From Palsa-504 sp963847965 (GTDB taxonomy: Bacteria > Actinomycetota > Actinomycetes > Streptosporangiales > Streptosporangiaceae), in NCBI GenBank assembly GCA_963847965.1, contig CAWKCG010000004.1:98895-162894 (forward strand): a DNA stretch of 64,000 nt, in the 5' to 3' direction. Positions within the stretch are counted from its first letter, which is position 1. Every line of letters begins with the position of its first letter. Positions 45,277-53,792 of this stretch are shown in pieces. The notes below the pieces were generated by a model. The model did no database searches. It saw only the letters and a list, made by a program, of their open reading frames with translations, and was not told the origin of the DNA. Position numbers and translations under genes: made by a program.

Positions 45277-46391
45277 GCCGCTCCCGCACCCGTGGCGGGA
45301 GAATGCAGCCTGGCCGCCATCGGGTATGAATGGCCGCTGATCACCAGCACCTCGCCGCCGTCTTCGAGAGTCCTGCTGACCATCTCCTCGAGCACGTCCG
45401 GGACCGGCAGGGGAGCCGCACCCCAGTCCGGGCAGCTGTCGGCTTCGGTGCTGAGGGCGCCGCACCTGCCGCATTCATAGCCGGGAACAAGCTCATCGTG
45501 CGGAACCACCAGGGTGTCCACCACGCCCGCGGTGACGGCGGCCAGGCAAGCCTGCAGGCCGATGGCGGGCGGGCAGGCGGGCCGCCCGGATGGCATCGCG
45601 AGGATCTCGTCCGCGACCTGCCGGGCATGCTTCTCGGCCCGGCGGGCAACCACGGGCGCCGCTAGATCCCTTACCTGATCGGGGGTGAGGGTTGGAAGGT
45701 CGCCGATGACGCTGCCGGCGAACGCCGCCCGCGCGGACGCCGACAGGCCGGCGAGCAGGCGCTGGATGCCGCCGCCATGGCCGACGATGACCAGCGGTTC
45801 CTGCCCGGCTGGTCCTGCGGCGCGACTGAGGAGGGCGGCAGCGTCGTGGTACGAGTGAGCCGTGAGCCAGTTGATCGGCTCCCGCACCCAGTCCGGAGGC
45901 AGGCTGTGCCAGTCCCCGGAGCCCTGGGTCGGCCAGGCCGGGACGGTCTCGAGCTCATCCCCGGCGATCGCCAGCAGCCAGACGTGCTGAGCGTCCGCGA
46001 CGGCAACGCGGTAATCAGGGCACCGCTGCAGCGCCGCCAGCAGCGGCCGGATATGCGGCCTGGTTCCCAGGACCGCCCTGTCCGGCGCGCGGCACGGAAG
46101 GGCAAGAGCCTCGAGCAGGCCGACATCGGCGCAGGCGAAAACCGCCAGCGTCCGTCCGGGCCAATCCCGGGCACCAGCCGCCAGCAGCTCCAGCGCATCG
46201 TTCCGGTCCTCGTCGCTGAGGCGGCCCGGACCACCGACCGCGCTCTCGGCGTCGGCGATGAGCTTGCCAGCGCGTGCGGTCAGGTCGCTCAGCTCACCGG
46301 GATACGAAGGAACGGTCAGGTAGACCGACAGGATCGCCGGCGCCACGGCGTGCACCGCGCCGAGCTTCTCGACTTCCGCCCGGGTGATCAT
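45273..46391 (-). CDS. baeRF-type (eRF1-like) protein with zinc-ribbon cysteines
   Basis: The 372-residue protein matches the layout of bacterial archaeo-eukaryotic release factor-like proteins. An N-terminal region (AILSVYLTVPSYPGELSDL) is followed by the eRF1 domain 2-like VAVADAQHVWLLAIAGDELE and the C-terminal VVDTLVVPHDELVPGYECGRC, with four cysteines (CGRC ... C) as a likely zinc site. The mycobacterial DosR regulon also contains a baeRF protein (Rv2629). The role may be on stalled or hibernating ribosomes, but this is not proven. It is preceded by DUF1918 (9-nt gap). Confidence 0.8.
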   Translation of the reverse strand: MITRAEVEKLGAVHAVAPAILSVYLTVPSYPGELSDLTARAGKLIADAESAVGGPGRLSDEDRNDALELLAAGARDWPGRTLAVFACADVGLLEALALPCRAPDRAVLGTRPHIRPLLAALQRCPDYRVAVADAQHVWLLAIAGDELETVPAWPTQGSGDWHSLPPDWVREPINWLTAHSYHDAAALLSRAAGPAGQEPLVIVGHGGGIQRLLAGLSASARAAFAGSVIGDLPTLTPDQVRDLAAPVVARRAEKHARQVADEILAMPSGRPACPPAIGLQACLAAVTAGVVDTLVVPHDELVPGYECGRCGALSTEADSCPDWGAAPLPVPDVLEEMVSRTLEDGGEVLVISGHSYPMAARLHSPATGAGAA

Positions 46392-46400
46392 GTCGCGCTC

Positions 46401-46601
46401 CTAGGCCGCGGGCCCGGCCGGGTGGTGCTGGACCACGGTGCCGGACGCGGGGAAGAAGACGCTCTCATGGCCGTCCAGCCAGCGGACCACGTAAGGCGGG
46501 GCGCCGTCTGTCCCGTCGACCTTGACGATCGTGCCGTGACGGTCCTCGTCACCCTGATGGACACCCTTGACCGTCAGTTCGTCTCCCACTTGCGCTCGCA
46601 T
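46401..46601 (-). CDS. DUF1918 small protein
   Basis: The 66-residue protein MRAQVGDELTVKGVHQGDED continues with RHGTIVKVDGTDGAPPYVV and RWLDGHESVFFPASG, an SH3-like fold typical of DUF1918. The mycobacterial relative Rv0569 belongs to the DosR regulon. AGGAGGAGG lies just before the ATG. It is first in a three-gene operon (DUF1918, baeRF, flavin reductase-YCII) with a DosR-like box 89 nt upstream. Confidence 0.92.
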   Translation of the reverse strand: MRAQVGDELTVKGVHQGDEDRHGTIVKVDGTDGAPPYVVRWLDGHESVFFPASGTVVQHHPAGPAA

Positions 46602-46689
46602 GACTGACCTCCTCCTGACGTGTCGCTTCCGGGTTTCATGCTCGCCCTGGGCAGGCCGGGACGGCAGAGACCTAGCTCCCGAGAACGGC

Positions 46690-46705
46690 AGGCCCAAGGT
46701 CCCGG
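46690..46705 (-). promoter_or_regulatory. DosR-like box between DUF1918 operon and aldolase gene
   Basis: On the minus strand it reads CCGGGACCTTGGGCCT, with arms GGGACC/GGGCC(T). It lies 89 nt upstream of DUF1918 and 225 nt upstream of the divergent aldolase, so it could serve either. Nothing else is recognised in the 46602-46929 gap. Confidence 0.65.
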
Positions 46706-46929
46706 CTAGGGACACGGATTACTGCCGGTGCAGCCCCCGCGGCGTCAGGCCCGGACCGTCGCGCCTGCACGAGGGTGTCACCACCGCCCGTTCGGGATAT
46801 GAGGTCTTCTTTGCCGTCCCCGGGCAGATCGGGACGTTTGCCGATCAGATCAGGACCGCAGACCCTGCCTGCCGGGAACCCGCGGTCAAAGCGTGGAAGG
46901 GATACGAGCACCGACGGTGGAGGTTACCG

Positions 46930-47822
46930 ATGATTACCCGGCCTTCCTTGGATCAACTTGGTCTCAGCGCGGGAAAGAAAGCCCGGCTGTACCGGATTCT
47001 TCATGAGCACGGACTGCGGAACGGCACCGCGATCTTCCTGCCCTACGACCACGGCCTGGAACACGGCCCACGAGACTTCTTCGGCAACCCCGAGGCCAGC
47101 GACCCCAAGAACATCATCAGGCTGGCGCTGGAAGGCGGCTTCAACGGCATCGCCATCCAGATCGGCCTGGCCAGGAAGTTCTACTGGGAGTACGCCGGCG
47201 AGATCCCGCTGGTGCTCAAGCTCAACGGCAAGACCGACATCCCGTCCTCGATCGACCCGCTCTCGCCGGTGAACGCCACGGTAGAGGAAGCGGTCCGCCT
47301 CGGCGCGGACGCCGTCGGCTATACCCTCTACGTCGGCACCCCGGCGCAGGAGCGGGACTTCGCGCAGTACCTGCGCGTCCGCGAGGACGCCGAGCGGTTC
47401 GGGATGCCGCTGATCGTATGGTCCTACCCGCGCGGCGCCGCGATCGACGCCAAGGGCGGCCGGGACTGCTTCTACGCGGTCGACTATGCCGCCCGGACCG
47501 CCAGCGAGCTGGGCGCCAACCTGGTCAAGGTGAACTTCCCGCAGCCGGACAAGCAGTCAGGCGTCCCGGAAGCCCTACCGCCGCGCGTTCTCCTCGGCCG
47601 AAGCCATCGACGGCCGTGGTCAGGTCGGCCAACCGGACGCTGCTCCTGGTCTCCGGCGGCGAGCAGGCCGGCGATGAGGCCATGCTGGAGAAGGCGCGCC
47701 AGTCGATGGAAGCCGGCGCCACCGGCCTGATCTTCGGGCGGAATGTGTTCCAGCGCAGCCACGACGACTCGCTCCGGCTGGTCGCCCAGCTCAAGGAGAT
47801 ACTGGCCAAGTACCCCTCCTGA
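46930..47822 (+). CDS. Class I fructose-bisphosphate aldolase, DhnA/FbaB type (two apparent frameshifts)
   Basis: The TIM-barrel aldolase begins with LGLSAGKKARLYRILHEHG and has AIFLPYDHGLEHGPRDFF, NGIAIQIGLA, IPLVLKLNGKTDIPSSIDPL and the Schiff-base region LGANLVKVNFPQPD. At about 47575 and about 47612 one extra base each breaks the frame. Between and after them the frames read YRRAFSSAEAIDG and then VVRSANRTLLLVSGGEQAGD to LKEILAKYPS. Removing both gives 296 residues, the normal length. Role: gluconeogenic or glycolytic aldol cleavage, metal-independent and useful under stress. GGAGG precedes ATG 46930. Confidence 0.85.
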
Positions 47823-48063
47823 GCGCACGCCGCCTGACGCCATGACTACCGGTGAGCTGGACCGGCCGCACCTTCGCTCCGGTCGCCTTCACCTGGGAAG
47901 CCGCCGCCCCGTACCGGGCGCGGCTCGTCCAGGCGCTCGGTCGCCGTGCGGCGGCCTTGCGCGCCTCCGGCGTGGATGTCATCGTGATCAAACGCATTCA
48001 CCAACGTGATGGCCCGCTGGAACCAGGTCCCGGTGATCCTGGTGCCGATTAGCGCGGCCTGAC

Positions 48064-48077
48064 GGGACCTTGGGCCC
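48064..48077. promoter_or_regulatory. DosR-like box upstream of glycosyltransferase operon
   Basis: GGGACCTTGGGCCC lies 35 nt before the ATG at 48113, near the expected -35 position. The 47823-48063 stretch before it shows no convincing gene. Confidence 0.7.
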
Positions 48078-48112
48078 TGCCGTTCGGCGTGGTGCCCGTA
48101 TGGGCTGACCTC

Positions 48113-49174
48113 ATGCGAATCGGCCTGATCGCCCCGCCGTGGATCGCGGTGCCGCCACCGGCCTACGGCGGGACCGAGGTCGTCATCGATAATCTCGCCC
48201 GGGGCCTGGTGGCCCTCGGCCACGACGTGCGGCTGTTCACCGTCGGCGAGTCCACCTGCCCGGTGCCGCGGCAGTGGCTGTTCCGGTCGCCGGTCGAGCC
48301 GATGGGAGCCCCCGCCGCCGAGGCGGCGCACGCCCTGGCCGCCTACGAGGCGCTGGCCGATGCCGACATCATTCACGACCACACGGACCGGGGCCCTCGG
48401 CTGGCCGGGCGGCGCGGGCTAACCCGGCCTCCGGTGGTGACCACGGTTCACGGGCTCATCACCCCGCAGGCCCGCCGCCTGCTCGCCGAGACCGCCCGCC
48501 ACGCGGCGATCGTCGCGATATCGTACGCGCACGCCCGCAGCTTCGCCGGCATCCCGGTGGCAGCGGTCATCCATCACGGCATCGACCTGGACGTCTACAC
48601 GCCAGGACCGGGGACCGGCGGTTACCTGCTGTTCGTCGGCCGGATGTCCGCCGACAAGGGCGTGCATCACGCGGTGCGGGCCGCCCGGCAGGCCGGCTGG
48701 CCACTGGTCATCGCGGCGAAGATGAGAGATCCCGCCGAGCGGGCCTACTTCGACGAGCAGGTCCGGCCGCTGCTCGGGCCCGGTGACGCCTGGCCGGCTG
48801 AGCAGCCACTGGCCGCCCGCCTGGCGCTGCTGCGCGATGCGGCCGCCCTGCTCAACCCGATCACCTGGCCCGAACCGTTCGGCCTGGTCATGGCCGAGGC
48901 GCTGGCCTCGGCCACCCCGGTCCTGGCCTTCCCCAACGGCGCGGCGCCTGAGATCATCGACCATGGCCGAACCGGGTACCTGTGCCAGGGCGAGGATGAC
49001 ATGACCGCCGCCATCGCCGACGTGCACCAGATCGACCGCCGCCACTGCCGCATCGCCGCCGAGCGGCGGTTCTCCCTGGCCCGGATGGCCGCCGACTACG
49101 ACCGGCTGTACCAGGCCATCCTGGCGCGTCCCGGCCAGCTGACGTCCGACCGGGCCGAAGCCAGCGCACGGTGA
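48113..49174 (+). CDS. Glycosyltransferase family 4-like (GT-B)
   Basis: The 353-residue protein has an N-terminal Rossmann half starting MRIGLIAPPWIAVPPPAYGG with GGTEVVIDNLARGL. The C-terminal half has LLFVGRMSADKGVHHAVRAA, NPITWPEPFGLVMAEALAS and TPVLAFPNGAAPEIIDHGRTGYL, containing the EPFG..xxEA nucleotide-sugar motif. It is typical of retaining GT4 enzymes. The partner gene (overlap GTGA) encodes a glycogen debranching enzyme, so a role in glycogen or trehalose/oligosaccharide metabolism is plausible. A DosR-like box lies directly upstream. Confidence 0.88.
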   Translation: MRIGLIAPPWIAVPPPAYGGTEVVIDNLARGLVALGHDVRLFTVGESTCPVPRQWLFRSPVEPMGAPAAEAAHALAAYEALADADIIHDHTDRGPRLAGRRGLTRPPVVTTVHGLITPQARRLLAETARHAAIVAISYAHARSFAGIPVAAVIHHGIDLDVYTPGPGTGGYLLFVGRMSADKGVHHAVRAARQAGWPLVIAAKMRDPAERAYFDEQVRPLLGPGDAWPAEQPLAARLALLRDAAALLNPITWPEPFGLVMAEALASATPVLAFPNGAAPEIIDHGRTGYLCQGEDDMTAAIADVHQIDRRHCRIAAERRFSLARMAADYDRLYQAILARPGQLTSDRAEASAR

Positions 49175-51318
49175 CCGCACCCTGGTCGGCCGGCCACGCG
49201 CCGGTGATCCCCGGCCTGCCTGGCGCCACCGTGACCCTCATCGAGGGCTCGGCCTTCTGCATCAGCGAACCGGGCGGCGACATCGCGCCAGGTCAGCCGC
49301 AAGGACTGTTCGTCCAGGACACGCGCGTCCTGTCGCAGTGGGCGCTGACCGTCGACGGCCGGGCCGCCGAGCCGGTCACCGTCCAGCAGGGCGACCCGCA
49401 CGCCGCCGCGTTCATCGGGCGCCTGCCACCGCCTCCCGGGGCCCCGGCCGACGCCGCGATGCTGGTCACCCGGCAGCGCTACATAGGTGACGGCATGCGC
49501 GAGGACATCGCCATCCGCAACACCGCCCGGCAGCCAGCCGCGCTGGAGGTAGTGCTCACCGTCGGTGCCGACTTCGCCGACCTGCTCGACGTCAAGGCGG
49601 GCCTGGCGCAGGCCGCCGTGGCCCGGGTGGGCGCCACCGGCTCGACGCTTACCTTCGACGCCCGCCGCGGCGGACACCGCCATGGGCTGCTCGTCCGCGG
49701 CGACGGGCAGCCCGCCGCGGTCGGCTGCGCCCTGTCCTGGCGGGCCCTGGTCCCGGCGCACGGCGAGTGGCTGATCACGGTGGAGGCGGTACCGGTCTGG
49801 GACGGCATCCCGATGACGCCGCACCATCCGCTCGGCCAGCCCGCGGAGCACGCCGTCCCGGCCCGCAGGCTGCGCGAGTGGCGGCACGGCGCCCCCCGGC
49901 TGCGAACGCCGGACCCTGACCTGGCCGCGGTGCTGCGCCGCAGCATCGAGGATATCGGGGCGCTCCGCATCTTCGACCCCGTTCACCCGCACCGGCCCGT
50001 GGTGGCCGCGGGTGCCCCCTGGTTCATGGCCCTGTTCGGGCGCGACTCGCTGCTCACCTCCTGGATGCTGCTGCCCTGGGACGACAGCCTCGCCGCGGGC
50101 ACGCTGCAGACCCTGGCCGAGCGCCAGGGGCGCGTCGTCGCCCCGGCCACAGAAGAAGAACCGGGTCGGATCCTGCACGAGGTCCGGTTCGGTCCCGCCG
50201 CACGGCTGGCCCTCGGCGGCCGCAGCGCCTACTACGGCACCGCCGACGCCACCCCGCTGTTCGTCATGCTGCTCGGCGAACTGCGGCGCTGGCGGTGGCA
50301 CCACGACCTGCCGCGCAAGCTCCTTCCGCACGCTGACCGGGCGCTGGAATGGATGCAGCGCTACGGGGACGCCGACGGCGACGGGTTCATCGAATACCGC
50401 CGGAAGACCCCGGCCGGGCTGGTTCATCAGGGCTGGAAAGACTCCTGGGACGGGATCAACTTCGCCGACGGCATGATCGCCGAGCCCCCCATCGCCCTGG
50501 CCGAGGTCCAGGGCTACGCCTACGCCGCCTACCGGGCCCGCGCCGCGTTCGCCCGGGAGGAGGGCGACGCTCAGGGAGCCGGGCACTGGGAGGCGACCGC
50601 CGTCCGGCTCAAGCGCGCGTTCAACCGGGCCTTCTGGCTACCGGACAAGGGCTGGTACGCCGCCGCGCTCGACCGCGACAAGCGACCCGTCGACGCGCTC
50701 ACCTCCAACATCGGGCACTGTCTGTGGACTGGCATCGCGGATGCGGACAAGGCCGCCGCGGTCGCAGACCACCTGCTGTCCGAGGACATGTTCAGTGGCT
50801 GGGGCATCCGCACGCTGGCCACGTCGATGGCCGCCTACAACCCGATGAGCTACCACAACGGCTCGGTGTGGCCGCACGACAACGCACTGTGCGCGGCCGG
50901 GCTGATGCGCTACGGCTTCACCGCCCACGCCCAGCGGGTGGCCGAGGCCATCTTCGACGCCGCCAGCCAATTCGGGTACCGACTGCCCGAACTCTTCTGC
51001 GGGTTCCCGCGCGGCGGCCACCTCGCCCCCATCCCCTACCCGACCTCCTGCTCACCGCAGGCCTGGGCCGCCGCCGCCCCCTTGCACCTGCTCGCCACGC
51101 TGCTGCGCGTCACCCCTCAGCCCGGCTCCGGGCGGCTGTGGTGCGCCCCGGCCGTGTCCCATCGCTACCTCCCGCTCCAGGTGAGCGGCCTGCGGATCGG
51201 AAGCTCGCGCCTGACCTTCGACATCACGGGCGAGGGCTGGGACGTGACCGGCCTCGACGGCACCGGAGTCGACCTCATCCGGCAGCCGGGTCACCCGGCG
51301 GCCCGAGGACACCGCTAA
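49171..51318 (+). CDS. Amylo-alpha-1,6-glucosidase (glycogen debranching) family protein
   Basis: The 715-residue protein has an N-terminal beta domain of the bacterial debranching type (TLIEGSAFCISEPGGDI, GLFVQDTRVLSQW). An (alpha/alpha)6 barrel follows, with AGAPWFMALFGRDSLLTSWM, QGWKDSWDGINFADG and YHNGSVWPHDNALCAAG. The Asp in GRDS and the WKDS/WPHDN blocks are the conserved acidic sites. It probably releases alpha-1,6 glucose branches or trims related glucans. GTG 49171 overlaps the glycosyltransferase stop. Confidence 0.9.
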   Translation: MTAPWSAGHAPVIPGLPGATVTLIEGSAFCISEPGGDIAPGQPQGLFVQDTRVLSQWALTVDGRAAEPVTVQQGDPHAAAFIGRLPPPPGAPADAAMLVTRQRYIGDGMREDIAIRNTARQPAALEVVLTVGADFADLLDVKAGLAQAAVARVGATGSTLTFDARRGGHRHGLLVRGDGQPAAVGCALSWRALVPAHGEWLITVEAVPVWDGIPMTPHHPLGQPAEHAVPARRLREWRHGAPRLRTPDPDLAAVLRRSIEDIGALRIFDPVHPHRPVVAAGAPWFMALFGRDSLLTSWMLLPWDDSLAAGTLQTLAERQGRVVAPATEEEPGRILHEVRFGPAARLALGGRSAYYGTADATPLFVMLLGELRRWRWHHDLPRKLLPHADRALEWMQRYGDADGDGFIEYRRKTPAGLVHQGWKDSWDGINFADGMIAEPPIALAEVQGYAYAAYRARAAFAREEGDAQGAGHWEATAVRLKRAFNRAFWLPDKGWYAAALDRDKRPVDALTSNIGHCLWTGIADADKAAAVADHLLSEDMFSGWGIRTLATSMAAYNPMSYHNGSVWPHDNALCAAGLMRYGFTAHAQRVAEAIFDAASQFGYRLPELFCGFPRGGHLAPIPYPTSCSPQAWAAAAPLHLLATLLRVTPQPGSGRLWCAPAVSHRYLPLQVSGLRIGSSRLTFDITGEGWDVTGLDGTGVDLIRQPGHPAARGHR

Positions 51319-51345
51319 GCCGCAGGGCCACGGAACGCGCAAGAG

Positions 51346-51359
51346 GGGACCTTGGTCCC
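51346..51359. promoter_or_regulatory. Perfect DosR-like palindrome
   Basis: GGGACCTTGGTCCC has perfect 6-bp arms and a TT centre, 67 nt before the next gene's ATG. It is the best example of the window's box consensus. Confidence 0.8.
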
Positions 51360-51426
51360 TTGGCTCACGGCCTGGGGAAGCCATGAACTGAGATCCGTCG
51401 TACCCCGTGGAAGGTTCTCAGCCGCC

Positions 51427-51828
51427 ATGTCCGTCGCCGACCAGATACGCGATCACCAGGCGCGCTGTGTGACGCCCCTGATCAGCTTGCGGATGCTGGC
51501 CCAGGGCGACGCGGGAACACCCCTCCCGCGCTGGGTCGTCGTCGAGGTCGCCCGGGCCGCCAGCACGGTACTCGCCGAGGCCGAAGCCGCCGGCCACACC
51601 GCGCTGACCGCGGCAGGCGCCCGGAGCGATCACCCGGGCAGCGAGACATTCCTCCGGGTACGGCTGGACCGGCTGGCGGCCGCGGCCGACGACGCGATCA
51701 CCGCGGCCCGGGCGGGAGATGCCGGCGCTCTGCGCCGGCATCTACGCAGGTTCGACGCGCTGACCTCGGCCATCTGGACCGTGCAGGACGCCGTGTACGG
51801 GTCGCACCGGGTCAAGGCCGCGCCGTAG
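51427..51828 (+). CDS. Helical protein of unknown function in the dormancy island
   Basis: The 133-residue protein (SVADQIRDHQARCVTPLISL, then WVVVEVARAASTVLAEAEAA, and RLDRLAAAADDAITAARAGD) is predicted to be almost all helical, with Ala-rich amphipathic repeats. No known domain is recognised. A GGAAGG lies 12-13 nt before the ATG, a little far. The perfect DosR-like box upstream is the best clue: it is probably induced with the regulon. Confidence 0.75.
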   Translation: MSVADQIRDHQARCVTPLISLRMLAQGDAGTPLPRWVVVEVARAASTVLAEAEAAGHTALTAAGARSDHPGSETFLRVRLDRLAAAADDAITAARAGDAGALRRHLRRFDALTSAIWTVQDAVYGSHRVKAAP

Positions 51829-52058
51829 GCGACCGGATCGCGGCATCCACCGCCAGGGCGGTCCCGGCTCCCCCGGGTCCTTCGGCCGGGCTGTTCGTCA
51901 CCCCGGCTGGGGAAGTGCGACCCTACCCGGCACGTGCCGCGGATGATGGCCTGGAGGGGACGATTCGGGTAGTCGCTGTCGCTTGAGCCCGGCCCGGCTG
52001 TCCGGCGGAACCTCCCGCCGGGCGGCATCCGCCCCCAACTCAGGCCGGAAGGGAGCGC

Positions 52059-52796
52059 ATGATGCGCCATCACGAAGTCCGGGAGGTCATGACGGCCGAT
52101 CCGGTGACGGTCACCCCGCCCACTCCGCTGAAGTATGTGGCTGACCTCCTGGCCAAGCAGAAGGTCGGTGCCATACCGGTGGTGAGCCTCCAGCGTAAGG
52201 TCCTCGGCGTCATTACCGAGACCGACCTGCTCAGGAAGGAAGAGCTCCAGCGGGATCCGGACGCCCCGCACTCGGTTCACCTGAACTACCGGGCGCGGCG
52301 GGACACAGCCACGGCCGAGACGGCCGGGGAGATCATGCACACCGACCCGGTGACCGTACGGCCCGGCGCCACCGTGGCCGAGGCAGCCCGGCTGATGCAC
52401 CGGCACCAGGTCACCTGCCTGCTCGTGACCGACGAGAACAGGAAGCTGCTCGGCGTGGTCGGCCTCCCGAACCTGCTCCAGGTCTTCCTCCGGCCCGACG
52501 ACGAGATCCGGGCGGAGATCATCGAGGACGTCCTGCTCGGCTACTTCGGCACCAACCCGGCTCTCGTGCGGGTGAAGGTGACCGACGGAGTGGTGAGCCT
52601 GTCCGGCGAACTGGAGCGAAAGAGCATGGCGGATTTCATCCGGTCGGAGATCCGCGGCGTCGACGGGGTCATCGGCGTCGAGGGCGAGCTGGGCTACGCC
52701 ATCGACGACACCGGGCCGCATCCCGCTGCGGAGCGTGACGAGTCGCCGCTGACCCTCGGTCCTTGCCCTCCGGTGGCATCGTGCAGGCTGATTTAG
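52059..52796 (+). CDS. CBS-pair/BON domain protein
   Basis: The 245-residue protein has CBS 1 (VREVMTADPVTVTPPTPLKY, VVSLQRKVLGVITETDLL), CBS 2 (IMHTDPVTVRPGATVAEAAR, VTDENRKLLGVVGLPNLL) and BON (VRVKVTDGVVSLSGELERKS to GELGYAI), with a short unconserved tail. The second CBS lacks the usual SRxDL ending (GLPNLL), so ligand binding may differ. GGAAGGGAG precedes the tandem ATGs 52059/52062. The 51829-52058 gap upstream has only a weak box-like sequence. Confidence 0.9.
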   Translation: MMRHHEVREVMTADPVTVTPPTPLKYVADLLAKQKVGAIPVVSLQRKVLGVITETDLLRKEELQRDPDAPHSVHLNYRARRDTATAETAGEIMHTDPVTVRPGATVAEAARLMHRHQVTCLLVTDENRKLLGVVGLPNLLQVFLRPDDEIRAEIIEDVLLGYFGTNPALVRVKVTDGVVSLSGELERKSMADFIRSEIRGVDGVIGVEGELGYAIDDTGPHPAAERDESPLTLGPCPPVASCRLI

Positions 52797-52848
52797 CGCA
52801 GGCGCAGGGGATTCGCCCTGGGACCAGGCCGGCCAGGTGCTACAAAAG

Positions 52849-52862
52849 GGGACCTTCGTCCC
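52849..52862. promoter_or_regulatory. DosR-like box
   Basis: GGGACCTTCGTCCC matches the mycobacterial GGGACTTTNGTCCC at all but one position. It lies 80 nt before the deleted PPOX-fold gene. Confidence 0.75.
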
Positions 52863-52942
52863 TAGTGCGAGGCTGGGGCCCGCCATTGAAATGATGGCTC
52901 GCCGCACGGACGGGAGGGCTTCACCTGGTATGGCGGTCTGCG

Positions 52943-53114
52943 ATGCAACCTGCCGGGCCCGTGCTGGAGGAACTGTCCAGGGCGGAATGCCTGCGGCTGC
53001 TGGCGACCGTGACGATCGGGCGGATCTCCTGCCCGGAACCATTTCATCCGCATCGTGCCCGCCATCGTGACCGGGCGGCGGCTGCGCGGCGCAGGGGAGC
53101 CTCACGGAGACTAA
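52943..53114 (+). pseudogene. Internally deleted PPOX-fold gene
   Basis: The frame starts VLEELSRAECLRLLATVTIG, followed by RISC, the same N-terminus as the intact protein at 37320-37748. It then jumps, with a frame change at about 53030, to HFIRIVPAIVTGRRLRGAG and a stop at 53112-53114, the family's C-terminus. About 75 central residues are missing. The upstream box is still good, so the loss may be recent. Confidence 0.75.
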
Positions 53115-53136
53115 GGGTCGCTGGTCACCGCCGGAT

Positions 53137-53150
53137 GGGACCATCGGCCC
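53137..53150. promoter_or_regulatory. Possible DosR-like box upstream of hsp20
   Basis: GGGACCATCGGCCC fits the arms at most positions and lies 200 nt before the hsp20 ATG. The 53115-53350 gap has no gene. Confidence 0.5.
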
Positions 53151-53350
53151 TGCCGGACGCGGTAGCGGCGCGGTGGCATGGAAACGATGGGAAGGACCCC
53201 GTAACGAGGACGCGGAGTTACGGGCCGGGCCGACGGCACGCCTCCGGCTGCACGGCTCGGGCCCGCACACCGCGCAATCGGGATCCGCGAGAAGCCGGAT
53301 GGGTCCTTCCCGCCGCACCTATCAGCAACCAGCAGAGAAAGGCAGATCAG

Positions 53351-53773
53351 ATGAGCACTCTGCTACACAGGGACCCGAAGACCATCGTCCCGGACCTGGT
53401 GGACTGGTTCGAGGAGCCGTTCCTCACGCTTCGTCCCTACCTGGCCCAGCCGATCAGGGTCGAGGAGTACGTGGAGGGTGACCACTGCCTGATCCGGGCG
53501 GAACTGGCCGGGTTCGACCTGGAGAAGGACGTCGAGGTCACGGTCGGATCGGGGTACCTGACCATCCGCGCCGAGCGGTCGGACAGGATCGGGGGCAAGC
53601 GCCGGTCGGAGTTCCGGTACGGCTCGTTCAGCCGGACGCTCCCCCTGCCGGCGAACGCCGACGAGGGCGCGGTCACCGCCAGCTACCGCGACGGTATCCT
53701 CACGATCTCCGTCGGGCTGAGGACCGATCAGCAGGCATCGGTCAGGAAGATCGAGGTCGTCAAGGGTAAGTAG
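53351..53773 (+). CDS. Small heat shock protein Hsp20 (alpha-crystallin family)
   Basis: The 140-residue protein has a short N-terminal arm (VPDLVDWFEEPFLTLRPYLA) and an alpha-crystallin domain from about residue 36 (IRVEEYVEGDHCLIRAELAG, VEVTVGSGYLTIRAERSDR, FRYGSFSRTLPLPANADEGA, ASYRDGILTISVGL). It is close in type to mycobacterial HspX/Acr, the classic DosR target. AGAAAGG lies before the ATG. A terminator-like hairpin follows. Confidence 0.95.
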   Translation: MSTLLHRDPKTIVPDLVDWFEEPFLTLRPYLAQPIRVEEYVEGDHCLIRAELAGFDLEKDVEVTVGSGYLTIRAERSDRIGGKRRSEFRYGSFSRTLPLPANADEGAVTASYRDGILTISVGLRTDQQASVRKIEVVKGK

Positions 53774-53792
53774 AATCCTGGCGCCACGAGGC

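Noticed and set aside
47823..48060. Short frames with MARWNQVPVILVPISAA after the aldolase.
   Set aside because: Too short and without a match I can name; possibly decayed DNA.
51880..51900. A sequence resembling the DosR-like boxes (GGGTCCTTCGGCC).
   Set aside because: Poor palindrome and the wrong arm start; it matches only by GC-rich chance as far as I can see.
52748..52764. GACCCTCGGTCCTT near the end of a CBS-BON gene.
   Set aside because: It lies within the coding region, and the left arm does not fit.
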